This document shows, one piece after another, positions 26,849 to 42,160 of a stretch of DNA of 64,000 nucleotides. The first letter of the stretch is position 1; each line of letters opens with the position of its first letter. A program made the translations under genes and the position numbers. The DNA lies in assembly GCA_034336665.1 (NCBI GenBank), contig JAPFBE010000003.1, positions 63,593,352-63,657,351 of the forward strand, written 5' to 3'. Below the pieces are notes generated by a model. It did no database searches, was not told where the DNA came from, and was given only the letters and a program-made list of their open reading frames with translations. This stretch comes from Luscinia megarhynchos (lineage: Eukaryota; Chordata; Aves; Passeriformes; Turdidae).

Positions 26849-29800
26849 CCAACCAAGGTATGCAAAGTGTAAAAGGCAAACAAATTACAAATAAAAGAAA
26901 AAAAGCTGGATTTTTCAAATGCTCTCATTTCTACTTATTCTGGAGTTTATTAACCTCAGAAGAGCAGAAGAAAAATACTGTAGTGCACATACTAAACCTT
27001 CCAAAAAGCATCATTCTTTGCAGTTGTAAATTGTTTTCTCCTTTGATATACCAGTCACATCATAATTGCATTCACTCCATTTGAGTCAGTTTAGGCTAAG
27101 TGAAAACGGACAAAATTGAAGGCACTCCAGAATGATTCTTCAAGACAAAGGCACTGTGCAAGTAGCTGAGGAGCTACACTAATGAGAGTTAGAATGGACT
27201 GCCTGGCCATGGCAGCCAGCTCACAGTAAAAGCATTAACCTGGGAGATTTAGCAGATTTCATACATAGGCATGACACAATCTAAAGACAACTCTAAAATC
27301 CTGACTTACGGAAAAAATATTTAAGTGATTTAACTAAAGACCAAAGTTTGTTATTAGCAGTCTGGTATACCTGTAGATAATGAAGTTTAGAAAATTAAAT
27401 CTCATACACACACATTTTCACTGAGTGAAAGGCCTTTTAATATTTTTTGATCACAACATAAACACTAAGATTAAAAATTCAGCCCACTAACTAATCAATA
27501 TTCCTGCTTTTCAACAATGACCTTTTAAAAGCTTAAGGTAGAAGATACCCCTGGGTAACAAGAAAGGCATTTCAAACTATGTCACATGAACAGGAGCACT
27601 GCCAGAAGCCAGCTATTACTCTGGAAGCACCCTTCAGTGGTCATTCAGTCTGTTTGTGTAGTTTCTTTTTTCTTTTCTTCCCCCTAGGTGGAACCAATTA
27701 TTGGACACAGATCTGAGAGCACACAGGCAGCTCTCTCCGAAGTCAGGAAACAACTACTTAATGTATCCTGCTTTCAACTCTGCTAATGAATGGGTAACTC
27801 CTTAGTTAAAAATTATCTTCCAAGGTTTATTTACTTTATGCTAGAAAGGGCAGGGAAAGAAAAAAAGGTGAATTGAACCCCCTGCTTGTTGTATGTTTAA
27901 CCTACGTATGTGAAATGAAATGGCAGTAATCACAAAATATTTTTGATGTGCACGCTAGTGCCACCACCTAGGAAAAAAAAGAGTATTAACAGTAATGTAG
28001 CTCCTAAGAGGATTTAAGCATAACTTTTTCTAAAAAGACAAAAGCTTTCATGCAATTTGTGTTTCAATACTTTATAGGATTTATTCCATATTTCCAACTC
28101 TTAGAGATAAAAATGGTGGCAATGGTGAGATTTTTTTTTTTTTGAATCTGGGTGATTATCTCTTCATTTTATAAAGTTACCTAAAGATATGCCCCAAATA
28201 TTGCAAACATTCCGTACTTGATTTTGAAGAAAGCTGAACCTCCCTTTTCCAGTGGTCAAAGATAAACACACTAAACAAAATTAAATATGGGGAGAGGGAG
28301 AGACAATAAAAAAAAAGGGTACTGGTAAAGTGCCAGATCTGGGGCAAAAACAACACAGTGTCTCATAATGCAGCCTGACTTCAGGATTTACGGAGGGGAC
28401 AGTTAATTGTGAGCACAGAACTCATCAAGTGAGCAGGAATACAATACAGACACATCCCATTCCATGATGCCCACGGCTGAGCCTGTACCTCGAACACTGC
28501 CAGAACCTTACACCGGCTCTTTTTCTGCTTCACAACAACCATGTCCCAGAATTTTGCTTATTTTGTCAGAGAAAGAGAGAGGTTGTTATCTTACATAGCT
28601 GCAAGGATACAATACACAATGATGTACAAGTGATCCATGATCAACAGAGTCCTGCTAAAATATATGTCCTCCATCAACAGCTTAGTGTCAGAACCCAGCT
28701 TATATCCCAAGTGACACGACACAGCCATTAGCAAACAGTGTCTTAGGCTATGAGCAGGCACCTTGGGCACTTCACATACCTTGCAGCTTTGCAGATATTA
28801 ACCCTCTGCCAGTTCCCCAAACCACTCCTGGATTCCAAATAAAATGAAAATTCCTTTGCGAGGCTTGCCAATAATAAGCAGCACGAACGTGTTCATCGCA
28901 GCCCTTAAAGAGTTCCACCAAACACATCAAACGCGTACCTCCGACACTTTTCCTTGGGGCAGTCCTGTAGAGTACAAAGGTGAGGTTTCCCTGGCTCCCT
29001 CCCACCTGTGCTCCAGTAAAACCACTGTTCTGCAGATCTCCTGCACGCTGCTCACCCCATCCTGGCCATCCTCCCTGAACCCCTCTGTGCAGATCATCAC
29101 TTTATAGTGGCCACTGCTGTTTCACCTGCTGGCTAACAAATTGAGGCTTTGCAGCTTGCAGCCCATCATAACAAATCTCTTCTGTTTTTATTTCTATAGC
29201 CCATATCTGTATTTGCAACTCCATGTTTGTTAAGCGTACAATTTTTAAATAAAATTCCATGGCACTGAAGACATAACACTGCAGTCCAGTCTGTATATAC
29301 ATCACATTTCAGTTCTTTCAAGGTGTGTCTTTTGTCAACAGAGGGAAAAGGTGGGATTCATCTCATCCCAAAAACATGTATCTAAACTAAATCTAAGTTA
29401 AATGAAATAAATCCTTTCCTTTAAAGATAGTTTAAAGATGTGGCAGAAAAAGGAGATTACATGCAAGTGGGGACTGCAACAGAGGGACTAAAGGTACTAC
29501 CCAAGATTACCAGCCAGGTGAAACATGACTTAAAAACTGAACAGATTTCAATCTCAGCCTGGTTTGGTGTCTTTCTCCAATCTCCTATTTTCTCCTCAAG
29601 CACAACAGATAAAGATTTTCTGAAGTGAAGACAGAGGGAGATGGGAAGATAGGTTTAGGAAAAAGTGTTTGTAAATGTGTCTCTGTGATCACACTGAAGG
29701 GACTCTGAGTTATTTTTGTTTCAATTATTTAAAGTAGTATCAGCTTTCTATTAAAATGAAAAATGCATTTTTAAAAACCTCCTTAATCAGATCACTGAAA

Positions 29801-32800
29801 AAATCCTATTACACAAAGGACACATGTAACTGTATACACTCTTGTGACAAAAGACCAGTCTGCTGACATTTCTCTCACCACAAGAAAAATCAGATGGCAT
29901 AAAGTATTAAGGCTTAGGAGTGGGTATAACCACTGCTCTATTCTTTCCTGCAAATTTTGAAGTGCTGTTCCAGTAATACAGAATTACACTTAACTCTGTA
30001 TTATTCAAGGTTAAGGTTAAGGGGCCTGGGAAAACCCAGAAAATGGAAAAAATAATAAGGGAATTATGAGACATGCTGGGGAGGATGATGTACAGATAGA
30101 CAAGCAATTCTGTAGGGCATCAGGTCAAGTTTAGCCCAGGGTGGAAGCAATTAGCTGAGCTCACAAAAAACTGTGAGTTTGCTTATATAATTAATCCTGA
30201 ATTCCTCTCTGAAGTTCTTCACCAGATAAAATTTTCAAAAACATCTGTGTGACTCAGAAGCCACAAAATTTTGGTGAAACTTCACACTCACCTCCAATAC
30301 AAAGGGATGAGTGAAACACCACCAAGATATCCAGTTTTACAGCAAGGTGTCAATTCCACTTCTTGAGGCTCAGAGGTGACAAGTGCAGCAGATTTGACTG
30401 CTTCAGTTGCAGAATTCAATCATCGTGAAGACAATAAAATAATTTATATTTCTAGGATGATGAAGAACTCTACCAGTCTTGCAAGGGGTTGCAGTATTTC
30501 CAGACTTTAGGTCTACTTTCACTTTTTTATTTTTAAAACTTAACTTTCTCCCTGCTGGATTTAATAATTTCCAATTTTAACACTCTATTTTCTGGCAAAA
30601 CTTGCTGAGTGACTTCTTTCCTTTAATTGTTCCCCATAAGACCATGGGAAAGAAAACAAGATTTCATTCAATGTTTTCATGAATGATAATAATTTTTCTC
30701 ATAAAACCCAAAGTACCTAAATGGCCAAATATTTAATAGCATCACAAATTTCCATTGAAATGGCTTCCCTTTCTCCTGCAGGGATATGAAAGCACAAAGC
30801 ATTCCTTATGCTGGTTTCTTCCTTGGAAGCAGCCTATATGAATGACAACAGTACTTTCCCAACCCTCTGTAATGGCCATAGAAAACAGTGTGAAATTGCC
30901 ATGCAATTGTCTAACAAAAGCTCTAGGCCTCATGCTCAGTGCCTGCAGCACATGCCAAAGAATATGGCAGCCAAAAAAGAAAACACCTCTTAAGCCTCCA
31001 ACTCCACACAGAACATCTCTGTTTTACTTGATGATAACAATCTGATCAGCCACAGCCACAGCTCTTGGCAGCCTAATGCAAACTGGCATTCATGGCAGAT
31101 TATCAAAAAGCTTCAGTGAACTCTACATCCATATATACAATTTCTAATTATCATGCTTCATTTGTTTCAGGGATGCCTAAAACTGTAATCACTTGGTAGA
31201 ACACAAACAAAAAGTCTGGGGGAACTACTCTGGTTAAGTAGTCATCCATCTGATTACTTATAAAGTTAACATCTCCTCAGAAAGAGGCATGTGAACAAGA
31301 ATAGTCATGAACAGATGCAGTGTGAGATTGGTCAGAACACCAATATATTGCAATTTGCACTAGAAGGTCAGCTCCTCATATAGAGAACCTGCAGCCATTG
31401 TTTCGTTCAGTGTCTGTCACCACTTTGTCACATCTGCACCCAAACTATGTGATCATCTTGCTAAAACTTATTCTACCTTCTGAGGCCCCTGTGCCACTGA
31501 ATTTCTAGATCTTTCTGGCTAAAGCAGTCACTGGAGTGCTCTGGATACTGGAACAGATGGAATGGACAGACAGAGTAGGACACTTCTGTGTCAGCCAAGA
31601 ACACCACTTCAACACCAGTGTGTCCAGAGACTCTCATAGCTTAAGGAAAACAAACATCCCAGAGCAGCTCAGTTCAGTGAGGCCATAAGAACCCATTCTT
31701 GTGCTTCAACTAGAAGACTTGGAAGGGATGGCTACATTCCTGTTGTCAATGTGAATTGACTCCAGCTCTGCAACATGAACACCCACAAGCACACCTGGAT
31801 CACTTCTAGGCCAAAATCTCCTCTAGGACCCAGGTGACAATGCAGAGAAACACACCTTCAGGGATCTGCAATGGCCAGTCTGCATCAGGTACATCTTCCA
31901 ATCTACTTCATGGAAACCCCACTAGTTTCATCTAATAAAGGACTTGATGATTAAACAAACACATAATTCTAGGTTCTTGTAATATATCTTACAAAGTATG
32001 ACATATTTCTGATGATGAAAGTAAAGGCAAAGAATATTCTCAGTTGCACATTAAAAAAATCTGCTTCAAAGATCCCAAAAAAAGACCTTTTCCCTTGTAA
32101 AGTAAAACTGTCCAGAACACAGTTCTGCCTGGGATGATAGGTGTCTCGTTAAAAGACATAAGGAAAAACAAAAGCCATATAAAAAGTAACTAAATTGTAA
32201 AGAGTGACATTTAACCTTGATATTCCAAACTAAGCCCCTATTTAAAAATAAAAAAAAGATTCCCAGCTTAGCTTACATTTTAAGTTATGAAAGAGATATG
32301 TGTATGTATAGCTTAAAGCTCCAGCTGGCAAAGAAAGGGCAGCACAGGAAGAAAAATTACATAGAAATCACAGTTTCATTACTGTAATGCTGTAGGCTCC
32401 ATAAATCATTACCTTTTTCTCCTGCAGTACCACAGAAAGCACCTTAATTTCATATTACTCAAGGGAAAATTCCTTTTATTGCTTAATTTAATTTTGACAC
32501 AAACCCCTATTTTTTTTCGAAGTTGTTGCTGGATGCATAGCATTGTTTTCAGTCTCTCTTTATTTCTCTGCTAATAACCTTCTCTTTGTTCTTTCCTTAT
32601 AACTCTTCAAATCTGAAAGTCAAGCTTTTTCTCATGTAGTTGCAGCTACACCAATATATCAGCCCATTTCCTCCAAACCATAATTTTATTGCTTTTATTC
32701 TTATTTTTCTTATTTCATGCTGCATGTTACTCCCTATTGTACTTGATATTCATATTCACAATTCTCTTTGGCAATCACTATGTCCAAACTTCAATTCCCT

Positions 32801-35167
32801 CTTAAGAAAGCATTCCACCATTAAGTACATGTTAGTATAGAAGATATAAATACATTTTAATATATCCTTCATTTGATATGACAGATACAGGCAATACAAG
32901 TATTTCTGTAGTAAAAAGAATTGCTGGCACTGTAATGCTCATGATATTATCCTGTTTCTTTAAATATGAAGCACTATTTATAAGAACTATTTCTTTAAAG
33001 TGCAAAGTCTGACTGCATCTATGTCATGCCCATAAACTGACTTGAAAAGAATCCCTTCAATAGGTGAACCTAAACTTATTTTATGTTGCTAAAACTACAT
33101 ATATTTTAAATCAAATTTTAAAACTGAATTTTTCTGTCTATGCTCATTAAAAAACAGAATTGCTTTTCATAACATGTTTTTTATGCCTAGTATTGTATCA
33201 ACATGCAAATGTCCATAAATGCAATGAAAAATACAGAAACAGTATAATTAAGAGGGTGGTGGATTCAATGTTAACTAGAGTGTGGTGCTTTAAATCTGTG
33301 TGCAGTCAGGATAGGTTTCTAGGCATCTTATACTAACTTGGACAGGCCAACATATACTTCAAATGAGTGGTGAATAAAAGCTCTTAATGAATTGCATGAC
33401 ACTGCCCATTCTGATGAGAATCTTGATCTTGTGACTATATCAGACAGGAAAGCCCTAGAAAATTTTGCCACAGCATCTCTAAGACATTATGCTCCACAGC
33501 TGTTCAGCCCCTACTATATCACTGGCAGACCTCTAGCAGCATTAGTGAAGCAGAGTGTGCCCCTGGCCTAAAACACCCATAGCTCAGCATCTTAATCTTG
33601 CACTGCTACAGAGCTGGACTAACTCTGGACTTACTAACATATGCATACCACTCTGCTGACTCTGTAAAGAGGCAGCCACCTCTGGCAAAAGGGGATTTAG
33701 TAACATATTAAACCACCACACCTGTTTCCTCAGTAAATGACAGTCAGAAGTTTTTTCAAATATGGTCACTACTACATCACTACTACATTCAAGAGCTTAG
33801 AAACAAAACTTGTGACCAGCAGAGTCAGCAAGCTTAGACACATTTGTTTAAAGGAAAAGATGTCACACTCCCATGCTGTGGAGGAACAGCAGTTTCTACA
33901 TCATACCCTACCCTCAGCACGGAGAAAGGGAGATCTAACCAACAACAGCTCCCCATTTTTGGTACCGCAGATTGCCACTGCACATCCAAATAACCAACTG
34001 CAGCACACACAGATACAAGGCACCTAGCTTTAACCCAGTTAGTTAAAAAATTCATCTGGCAGTGGCAATGCAGAACTCAGTACCAAAATCTGCAGTGTTT
34101 TTGCAGATCAATCTGAATCTCAAGCTGTTGTGGCTACAGTGTTATTGGTACCTTGTTCAGATGGCAAATTCAGCTCAGGTACCTCCCCCCAGTCATTATT
34201 CTTAGTCTGCTGTGATTGACATACAGCATCCTTCAAGAATAGAGGATTTTGGTGTGCTTTGACCAGAATCATTATGAATATTCAAAATAGTTTAAGAAGT
34301 CAGCTTACCAGATCATCTTCTCTAAAAGTACAAATACATTTTATTTTCATGCAAAATCAATCAGGTTACCTGCAACACTAATATAATATTTTCAGATACT
34401 CTGTTCAAACCAAATAATGTCTAATAAGCTGCAAAATAGCTTCTTATTACATGATACAGAGAATTTGAAACACCTCATCACAACTGCATACAAAAATATA
34501 AAAAGTACAGTGATTTGATGTACGGGATGACATTATGTTAGATTTAAAAAAAATGCAACCAAGCACAAACACAAAAAGGAAGCATGGCATGCACGTGCAT
34601 GCACTGTCTCTAAACAGAGATGCCCTCAGAAAGAAATCTCCGGAGGCAACCTTGCCTTTGTTACGCAAAGGGGATAGCTGGCATCTCTACAGACACTGCA
34701 TGTCTGAACAAACATGCTGCAATTTCTTGTTTTATTATAGCAGCAGCTCTGGCTATTGTCAGGACCTGCCCCCCAGCTCTCCCCTGAAATCCTTGCAAGA
34801 AGAGAAAGGCCTCCTCAGGGCAAACTCAATGCAAAAGCAGAGTGCTCTCAGCTGGTTTCTGCAGAAGCCCTTCTCTCCTGGCTGTAGGCCTGGGAGCACG
34901 GGAAGGCTCCTGCCTTCATCCCCAGCACCACAAAACCACCCACTCTGTACAAGGTGGGAGAGCACACCCCAAGAACCACTTACACAAAGCAACAGAGAAC
35001 ACGTATGAATTCTGGAAATTGCAGGCCCTTTTCCCTTAAAATTAAGAGGATGCACTTTGTGGTTTTTTGTTTAATTGATTTCTATTTTAAAAAGAAAGAA
35101 AATCTACTTTTGAAAAATCCTGTGATGCTATGGTTCTCCATTAACCTTTACTCAATTCTGGGTGCTA
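26849..35167. other. Intron 2 stretch without recognised genes
   Basis: Mostly AT-rich unique-looking sequence with scattered A or T runs (for example T at 28131-28143). A GC-richer patch at about 34740-35010 carries an open frame of 157 codons but no recognisable protein. The block at 31380-31960 has moderate GC and may be an old, unidentified repeat. Confidence 0.5.
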
Positions 35168-35260
35168 GGGTTTAGTGGTTTAGAGGTTTTAGTGGTACTG
35201 CTGGGTTGATAGGTGGACTTAATGATCCTAAAATTCTGTTGCAATCTCGATGGTTCTGTG
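35168..35260 (+). mobile_element. CR1 LINE 3' tail
   Basis: CTGGGTTGATAGGTGGACTT, then AATGATCCTAAAATTCTGTT and GATGGTTCTGTG follow the CR1 end, with divergence. It lies antisense to FREM2. Confidence 0.7.
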
Positions 35261-37615
35261 TTCGATGAAACACTAAAACATTTGTCTAATGACTTGGTTC
35301 ACCACTCCTCGCACGCTTTGCCATTTCAAAAGGTTGTTTTGATAATGTACTTATTGCATGAATGCCACATTTAATTTGTTAATCAAATATTTGATGTAAA
35401 GGATGCCATTTATTATGGTAGAACATGAGATGTAGCCAGCTGGATCTCTACTGCAAAAGTTTTATTTGATTGTAATCCCAATACATATAGGTGTACAACC
35501 CATAATTTCAATGATCTAACTGCACATCTTCTACCACATGCAAACCACCATCTTCTTTAAGTTACTAAAGTGTTTAACCCCTCTTTTAATCTAGTGATAA
35601 TCAACTTGCAGCACAATATTCCTTCCACATGAGCAATTAAGCTACGTTTTCATCACTTGTTACCTCTGTTACAAGCTAAATCAATCACCAACACTAGTGC
35701 AACATTTTAAATTAAATGGGAGATATCCCTTTATTAAACAATTTAAATTATTTAAACATTTAACAAAATTATTAGAAAATTGTTAATTAGAAGACACACA
35801 ACTCTCTATTTTGTAATGTGTATAATACTATACCTATGGTTTCTTTCTCCTGCACAGATTTAATTTTTTCTCCTAAAGAATACAGATGGGTATATCATTT
35901 TTCACCTTATTTTATTATTTTATTCTTTTTAATGTTTAGATGATTATTACAAAAGCTAGTCTCTTTCAGCATATTCAAACCTCCAAGAAAAATTTGCCTA
36001 AGTGCTAATGGAGATGTCATGCTGGAATGTCATGGTACAAACTAAATGGGCTCATTTTATAGACTGTCTTTTCTCTGTTGCTGAGCCACTAGTCTGCAAA
36101 ATAGTGCTATTATTTTTAAAACAGAGGCTGGAGAGCTGTTTGTTCATTCATCAATCAAATCCTCTTAGCCAGAGGAGCCCAAGATTGTAGTTCTAAGATG
36201 GTTTTAGGGTGATGGGATGCTGTAGATAGGGGTGAATTCATGCTTTTGCATGTGGCTGCACCATCACTTGTGCTCACAAAGAGAGAATGGGTACAGCCAG
36301 ATGAAATGAGGAGTGAGACTTCCCTGTGGTGGGGCAGCACAGTTTCCTGTTGCCTCAAGCAGCCACAGAAGGCCCATCTGAACTGAGTGGGAAGCAGAAC
36401 ATCTGGACAACCAAGCTGAACCAATACAGGACCTCAAGCCTGAACTGGGGAGGCTCCACTTCTCTCCCACCTCCTCTGGTCCCCACATTCCTAAGAGCGT
36501 TGTCTCCCTGCTGCTCATCCCTGCCTGCCTGGTAAACCAGTTCAGCACCCACTTAGCCTAAAACCCCACTGGCTTTCTGCCAGAACAGTTAGTTGAATCA
36601 ACATAGCATGCTATAAACTGGTGTGAGATGAGATAGGAAAGGATGAGGGAGGGAGAAGGGGATCTTGCTTGCTTGGCAGCAGTAAGTCATCAAGTCAAAT
36701 CTGACTGTATCATTGAACCACATTTTAAGGGAGGAACCCAACCACTGTAAACTCTGTAAACAGACGATGGAGAGAATTAGCAAACTCCAGAAGGCTACTT
36801 GGCCTGCATAAGACCTAAAACACCCCCTAGAGGTACCCACATTTCCTCAGTAAAACCCTGGAGGCATCACATTGTTAAGAACCAGGCAGCAAGGATTTTA
36901 GATTCCCTCTCCCCCTCCTACTCCTCTAACCCAACAGCATCTCTTTCATTAATCTAAATTAAAAATTAGGGATGGAATTAGTTCCAGCTATAAAGTGGCA
37001 CACTTTTATAACAGCTCAGGCACTTTCAGAATATAATTTTGTACCTCTTTCTTACATTATTTTTTAAAGTCCCTTAATTTTAGATAGTTAAATTGAAAGA
37101 AAAATTAACACTTTTGAGTTTGCCTCCCAACTTCAATTCTTCTAATTTTACCACCCTTTATGGACATGAATCTCTGTGCTCCAGCCTATAATACTCATAC
37201 AGAGAAGGAAGAGAGAAAACATCTTGCAGCTGTTTTGCCATGAGCTAAGGTAATAAACGGCAATAGATCTTGTGAGCAGCTGATAAAACCTTTTATGTGA
37301 TTTCCCCAGAATCCTACTATGAGACGGACTTACAGTTCTACTTAGAGTTGGTGGTTTCTAACTATTCTCCACTTCCATGCTGAACATGGAAAACAGCCTC
37401 TAATCCCTCTCTCAGCTATCACTGATTCACACTAATTTGGAAATGCTCCTGCACATAAAATTTGTAAGCCACTCACATTTGCAGTAGTATGTACACTTGA
37501 GTTTTGCCTCTCCACAGATGAATGAAATAACAGGGAATAGACTTTTTCCTACTGCCACAATATGAGCCCTGGACTTATCTAGTTTGATTCATGGTAGTAG
37601 GAACATAATCAGCAT

Positions 37616-38193
37616 TCTGGGCTGCATTAGGGTGACTTGCCAGCAGGTTGAAGTATGTGATCCTTCCTTTCTACTGATGAAGAGACACACGTGCAGTGTT
37701 GGGCCCAGTACTGAGACCAACACACCAGGGACATGGACGTACTGGAGCAAGAACTGCCACAAAGGTCATTAAGGAACTCCAGCACCTAATTTTGAGGAGA
37801 GATTTAGAGTTGTTATTGCTCAGCCTGAGGAAGAGAAAGCTCAGTGGGAAACTTTAGAGTGCTTATAAGTACCTGATGTGCAGCTGTATGTAATGAGAGA
37901 GAGTCAGGCTCTTCTCAGAGGTGCCCAGAGACAGGACAAGAAACACTGGGGACAAACTGAATTACAAAATGCATTCAAACATGACAACACCACTTCTTTA
38001 CTGTAAGGGTGTCCAAGCTTTTAATCAGATTGCTCAGAGAGGGTGTGGAAGTCTCCAGCCCTGGAGATACTTTCAACCTGACTGGACTCATTCCTGGACA
38101 ATCTGTTCTAATTGATGCTGCTCTGCACAGGGGTATCAGACTAACAGATCTCCAGACATGGGTCCAGGACTTTGTTACTCTATGAGTCTATGG
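37616..38193 (+). mobile_element. CR1 LINE, 5'-truncated copy
   Basis: It opens with TTCTGGGCTGCATTAGGGTG and GCCAGCAGGTTGAAGTATGT, passes through TCAGCCTGAGGAAGAGAAAGC and a TCTTTACTGTAAGGGTG block, and ends near CTCTATGAGTCTATGG. The order is that of the CR1 3' 600 bases, but the copy is diverged and so older. It is antisense to FREM2. Confidence 0.85.
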
Positions 38194-41100
38194 CTTGCAT
38201 GAAGTCACATACCAAGTGTGAAAAATTAGGAATAAAATCTATTTTAGCAACTTAATTTCCAAGCCATCCCTTCTCCACCTAGAGACACAAACAGAACTGG
38301 AAAGTAACAGATTCTTTTAGATTCATATTATTTATTATGCTCCTAAAAGCTGAGAATATTCAGAATATTCAATATATCCTTTCTTTAACATCACAGCTAA
38401 TATTTTCATTGCATTCTTGTATGCACGTGCGTATAAACATACATGATCAAGACACACTATACTCACATAAGTATTTAGAAAAATGGAGATAACAGTTCAT
38501 AAAGAAGTGTTTGCAGTATTTTGCTTTCAATTTTGTAGTCCAGTGCTCAACTCCCTATTTTCTCTAATCATTTCATGTATTAAAGGATTATACATATAAG
38601 ATAAAAATTTTCTTGTACTTCTAAGCATTTTTTTATCTGAATCACAACTTCTTGGTATTTAATTTAATCAAAAATTATCTCTGTATCCTTTCCCAACTAT
38701 TTAGATAAAAGGAATGGCCACTGCAAATGAAAGGGGCTTGCCAGATTTGCAGTGAAGAAAAAGATAACACAATCTTGCTTTTATTAATTTCCCTAACTCA
38801 TTGAAACTCTTCCCAGTATTTACTACATATTTTGCAGTAATTAAGTTTATAAAGAAATAAAGTGAAACCATGAACTATCTCCAAGCTCCAGGAAAGGCAA
38901 AATACAGAACTTGAATTTAGGTTTTCTGAGCAATACATTAAACAAATGCATAAAAATTACTGCATAAACATTTTTAAATATGATTCATAGCTACATTTTC
39001 CCACAACATTAATTTCAGCAAAAAAGATCATTGGGAGTTACAGAACTATGTACGTAGATGCAAATTTTTTTTCTAATTTCCACTAATAGCCAAGACGTAC
39101 CATGACATAAATGGAGAAATGAGAACTTCAGGAGAGCAATTCAAATAACCTATTAGGTTTGTTTCTTAGACTGAGATGAAAAACATTTCTTTAACCATCT
39201 TAACAACTCCACTAACTCTAAAGGGATCCCAAAATTACTATTAGATTTGCAACCTTACATTTGGACATCTTTGTTAAAACATACAACTCCCTTCCTTTTT
39301 ATTTTTCTTCTGAATTTGAAAGAGCAACATTTGTCTGTACATTGAGAATATTTTTTCGTTAAATTGTACAAAAAAATATGGCTCTTCAGATCTTGCATTT
39401 AAAAATCCAAAAACTACAAGTGCCCAGGGAAGTATTGTATAAGCTCCCTCTGAACTTGGTTAAATCTTGGGAAAAATTAAGAAAGTAGTATACCTGTGCT
39501 AGCTTGATCTAGCTAGCACCCAAGCATTAGCAATTAAGGGACTGAAGTGTGATTTTAGCAATGCTTTTATTTATTTAGTGTGTATAACCACAACACACAA
39601 AAAGTGCCTGGATGAACATATGTTAGAATTCATGCTGTGGAATCTGCTACTCTAAGATAAGCAGCTAGCTTGAAGAAAAAACAAATATGCTAGCACAGGC
39701 AATTAATCATGCCTTTGTTCCTCCTGTGTTCCTATTCTATGTCATTTAGCACACGACCCTGTATTTTGGAATGAAGCTGAACAACACTGCCCAAAGGGGA
39801 ATTCTCAGAGGTAGTGTATTTGTGGAGGGGAAAAGGCAAGGACTACTAAACTGTGTAAGTAAGGAAAGGATTTTAAAAGAAGCCCAGAGAAAGAGATATT
39901 TAAAAAAAAAAAAAAAAGAAAAATCTGCATTTACTCATAGACACCACTTTGCATTTAAAGCCCACCTCATATACTTTATTTTACCCTTAATCCTTAAGCT
40001 TGTGTTTATCAGCTCCTTGACAATCTCTTATCAGCTCTGCACTGGAAAGGTGGGTTGGGCCTAAAAGTTGTAATTTCAAATACTGTGATCAGTGAGAACT
40101 AAAAGTTGACCTAAAAAGCATTCTGTAGAAGTGTGAAAATATGTTTTGACCATCTTTCCCCTCCAAACAATTATTTTTCATCAAAAATTGGAGTCTTTTT
40201 GATGCAGAAAAAATGTGTCCTTTTTATATATTTTAAGACTTGCTTTAAGACTGCTTGAAACAGTCTGCTCTCAGTCTCCCCTCAGTGAAGCTGTCTGTAT
40301 AAAAGTGTCTATAAGCACTGGTCAGGGTAAGGAACTATTTATGCAAAGCTAAGCACTGAAGGAGGAATACCTGCTTTTCTTCAGGTGGAAAGCCAGTTCA
40401 GGCATGTCAAGAATCCAAAAGTCAAGACTTAACCGTGAGCCATGCTACTCATCAAAGCAAGCTCAGCATTTTATGGGGGAAAAAATAAACAGGAGTGAAG
40501 CATAAAGAAAGACATCCCATAATCAGAGCAGAAAGTCATCCACATCCCCACATTTGGTATCAGGTGACAGCACATCCTCAAAGAAGCCAGCAGTGTGATG
40601 AGCATGACATCTCTCTCTGATCTGCTGAACTCCTCCAAGCAAGACACTAATCAGGCAGGACACATGTTGGATAACCTCTGTGGGCATAATTTTGTTGAGA
40701 AGGGTAGAAATCTGGCTAGTCTGATTCTACTTTCATTTACATAAGGACAGAGTTTTTTCATTTGATTAAATCAGAATAACCCTGATCTAGCTAATAACGA
40801 CAGGATAAACAATGGAATTCTATAAAAATATTGTAACCTGCATTTATATAAAATATTATTTTAAGAGTATCTGGCACATTATGGGGCTTTGAACATAAAA
40901 AAATAAATAAAATTTGGCATATTTAAGGGTTTTTTAAATGTTAAATAGAAAAGCTTTTAAAAATCAATTTGGTCAAATTTGTTAGGTTTCTGTGTTCTTT
41001 TTGGTTGGTTTTTTCCAAGTGCTGCTTACTTATAGAATTCTTTGTAAAAACTTCCCTGAGGTGAAAAATGTTAAGATAACATTAAGATTAGAAAGATATA

Positions 41101-42160
41101 CTTTACAAGAATGTGTGTAGGCGGGAGAGGGATAAGATTGTATGTTGAAATACTGAAAAAATAATAACTACTGACTATATGAAAAGCTATAATAATCCAC
41201 AGGTTTTGAGTTCTGTACCATTCAGGTTTCATTTTATCTTCTTTGAATTCTTGGCTTCTTAGCTATGTGATTTAAAGGTCCTTCTATGACTTTCACAATA
41301 GCACTTCTTAATTTCCTTAAGGATCTTGGAGGAGGGTCATGGAGGAGTAAGGATTGTTTCTTAAATATACAGTTTGGAAGAACAGAACTGATAAGAATTT
41401 TCTGCAAATTATATATTCTCTTTCCTGTTTTTTCTCACTAAGTTTCAGGAGAGATTTGCTGCTGTCTCTAGATGTAGACAAAATCAGTAATAGTTTAGAG
41501 TTTCTACAAATTCTTGCTCCATTGATTTCAAGGCCAAAAGGGACATTTCTAATGATTTAGCTTGATCTTCTGATTGAGAGAACATAGGAGTCCATTGAGT
41601 AACTGTGTTGGATGTAGTTTCACAGGTGGGAGTTTTTCTGTAAGATACCTGTTCTTGAAGACATGAAGAATCAGAATTCACCACTTGCCTTGAGAATCTG
41701 TTCCTAGCTAACACCAATCACCCTTAAAAACTACGTTCCCATCTCTAAGCTGAATTATTCAGCATTCAAATTCCAACCTCTGATCCCCTGTGATGCCACT
41801 TCTTAACATGGGTGAAACAAAAATCAAGCATCCAAAAATTGCCAGCAGACCAGAAGCAGCTTACACTGTTTGTTTAGGAAAATCACCTTTACTGTTAAGT
41901 TTCATGAAAACAGGCTTCTCAGGAAATTACACTTCCCAGCTTTTGTGAAACTTGACAAGTTCCACAATCCTTCAAACAAAACATTATAAACTGTCCAAAC
42001 TGTCAACTTAATGAAACTCAGCATTTGCTAAATGTCTAAGGTAATTTTGTAATGCATTGCTATGTCAAATGCTGAAGAAGAAAAAAAAAGCCTAAATTAA
42101 CTCTTTATATTTATTTGCATACCTAATACTCAATCTTACCACTCAATCTTTCTGGAGTCA

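Noticed and set aside
26620..27084. 154-codon plus-strand ORF
   Set aside because: It starts inside the solo LTR in the antisense direction and runs into intron, with no recognisable protein.
34535..35008. 157-codon plus-strand ORF as a novel gene
   Set aside because: It has no recognisable domain, the codon content looks random, and it is antisense inside a FREM2 intron. Only the GC composition is unusual.
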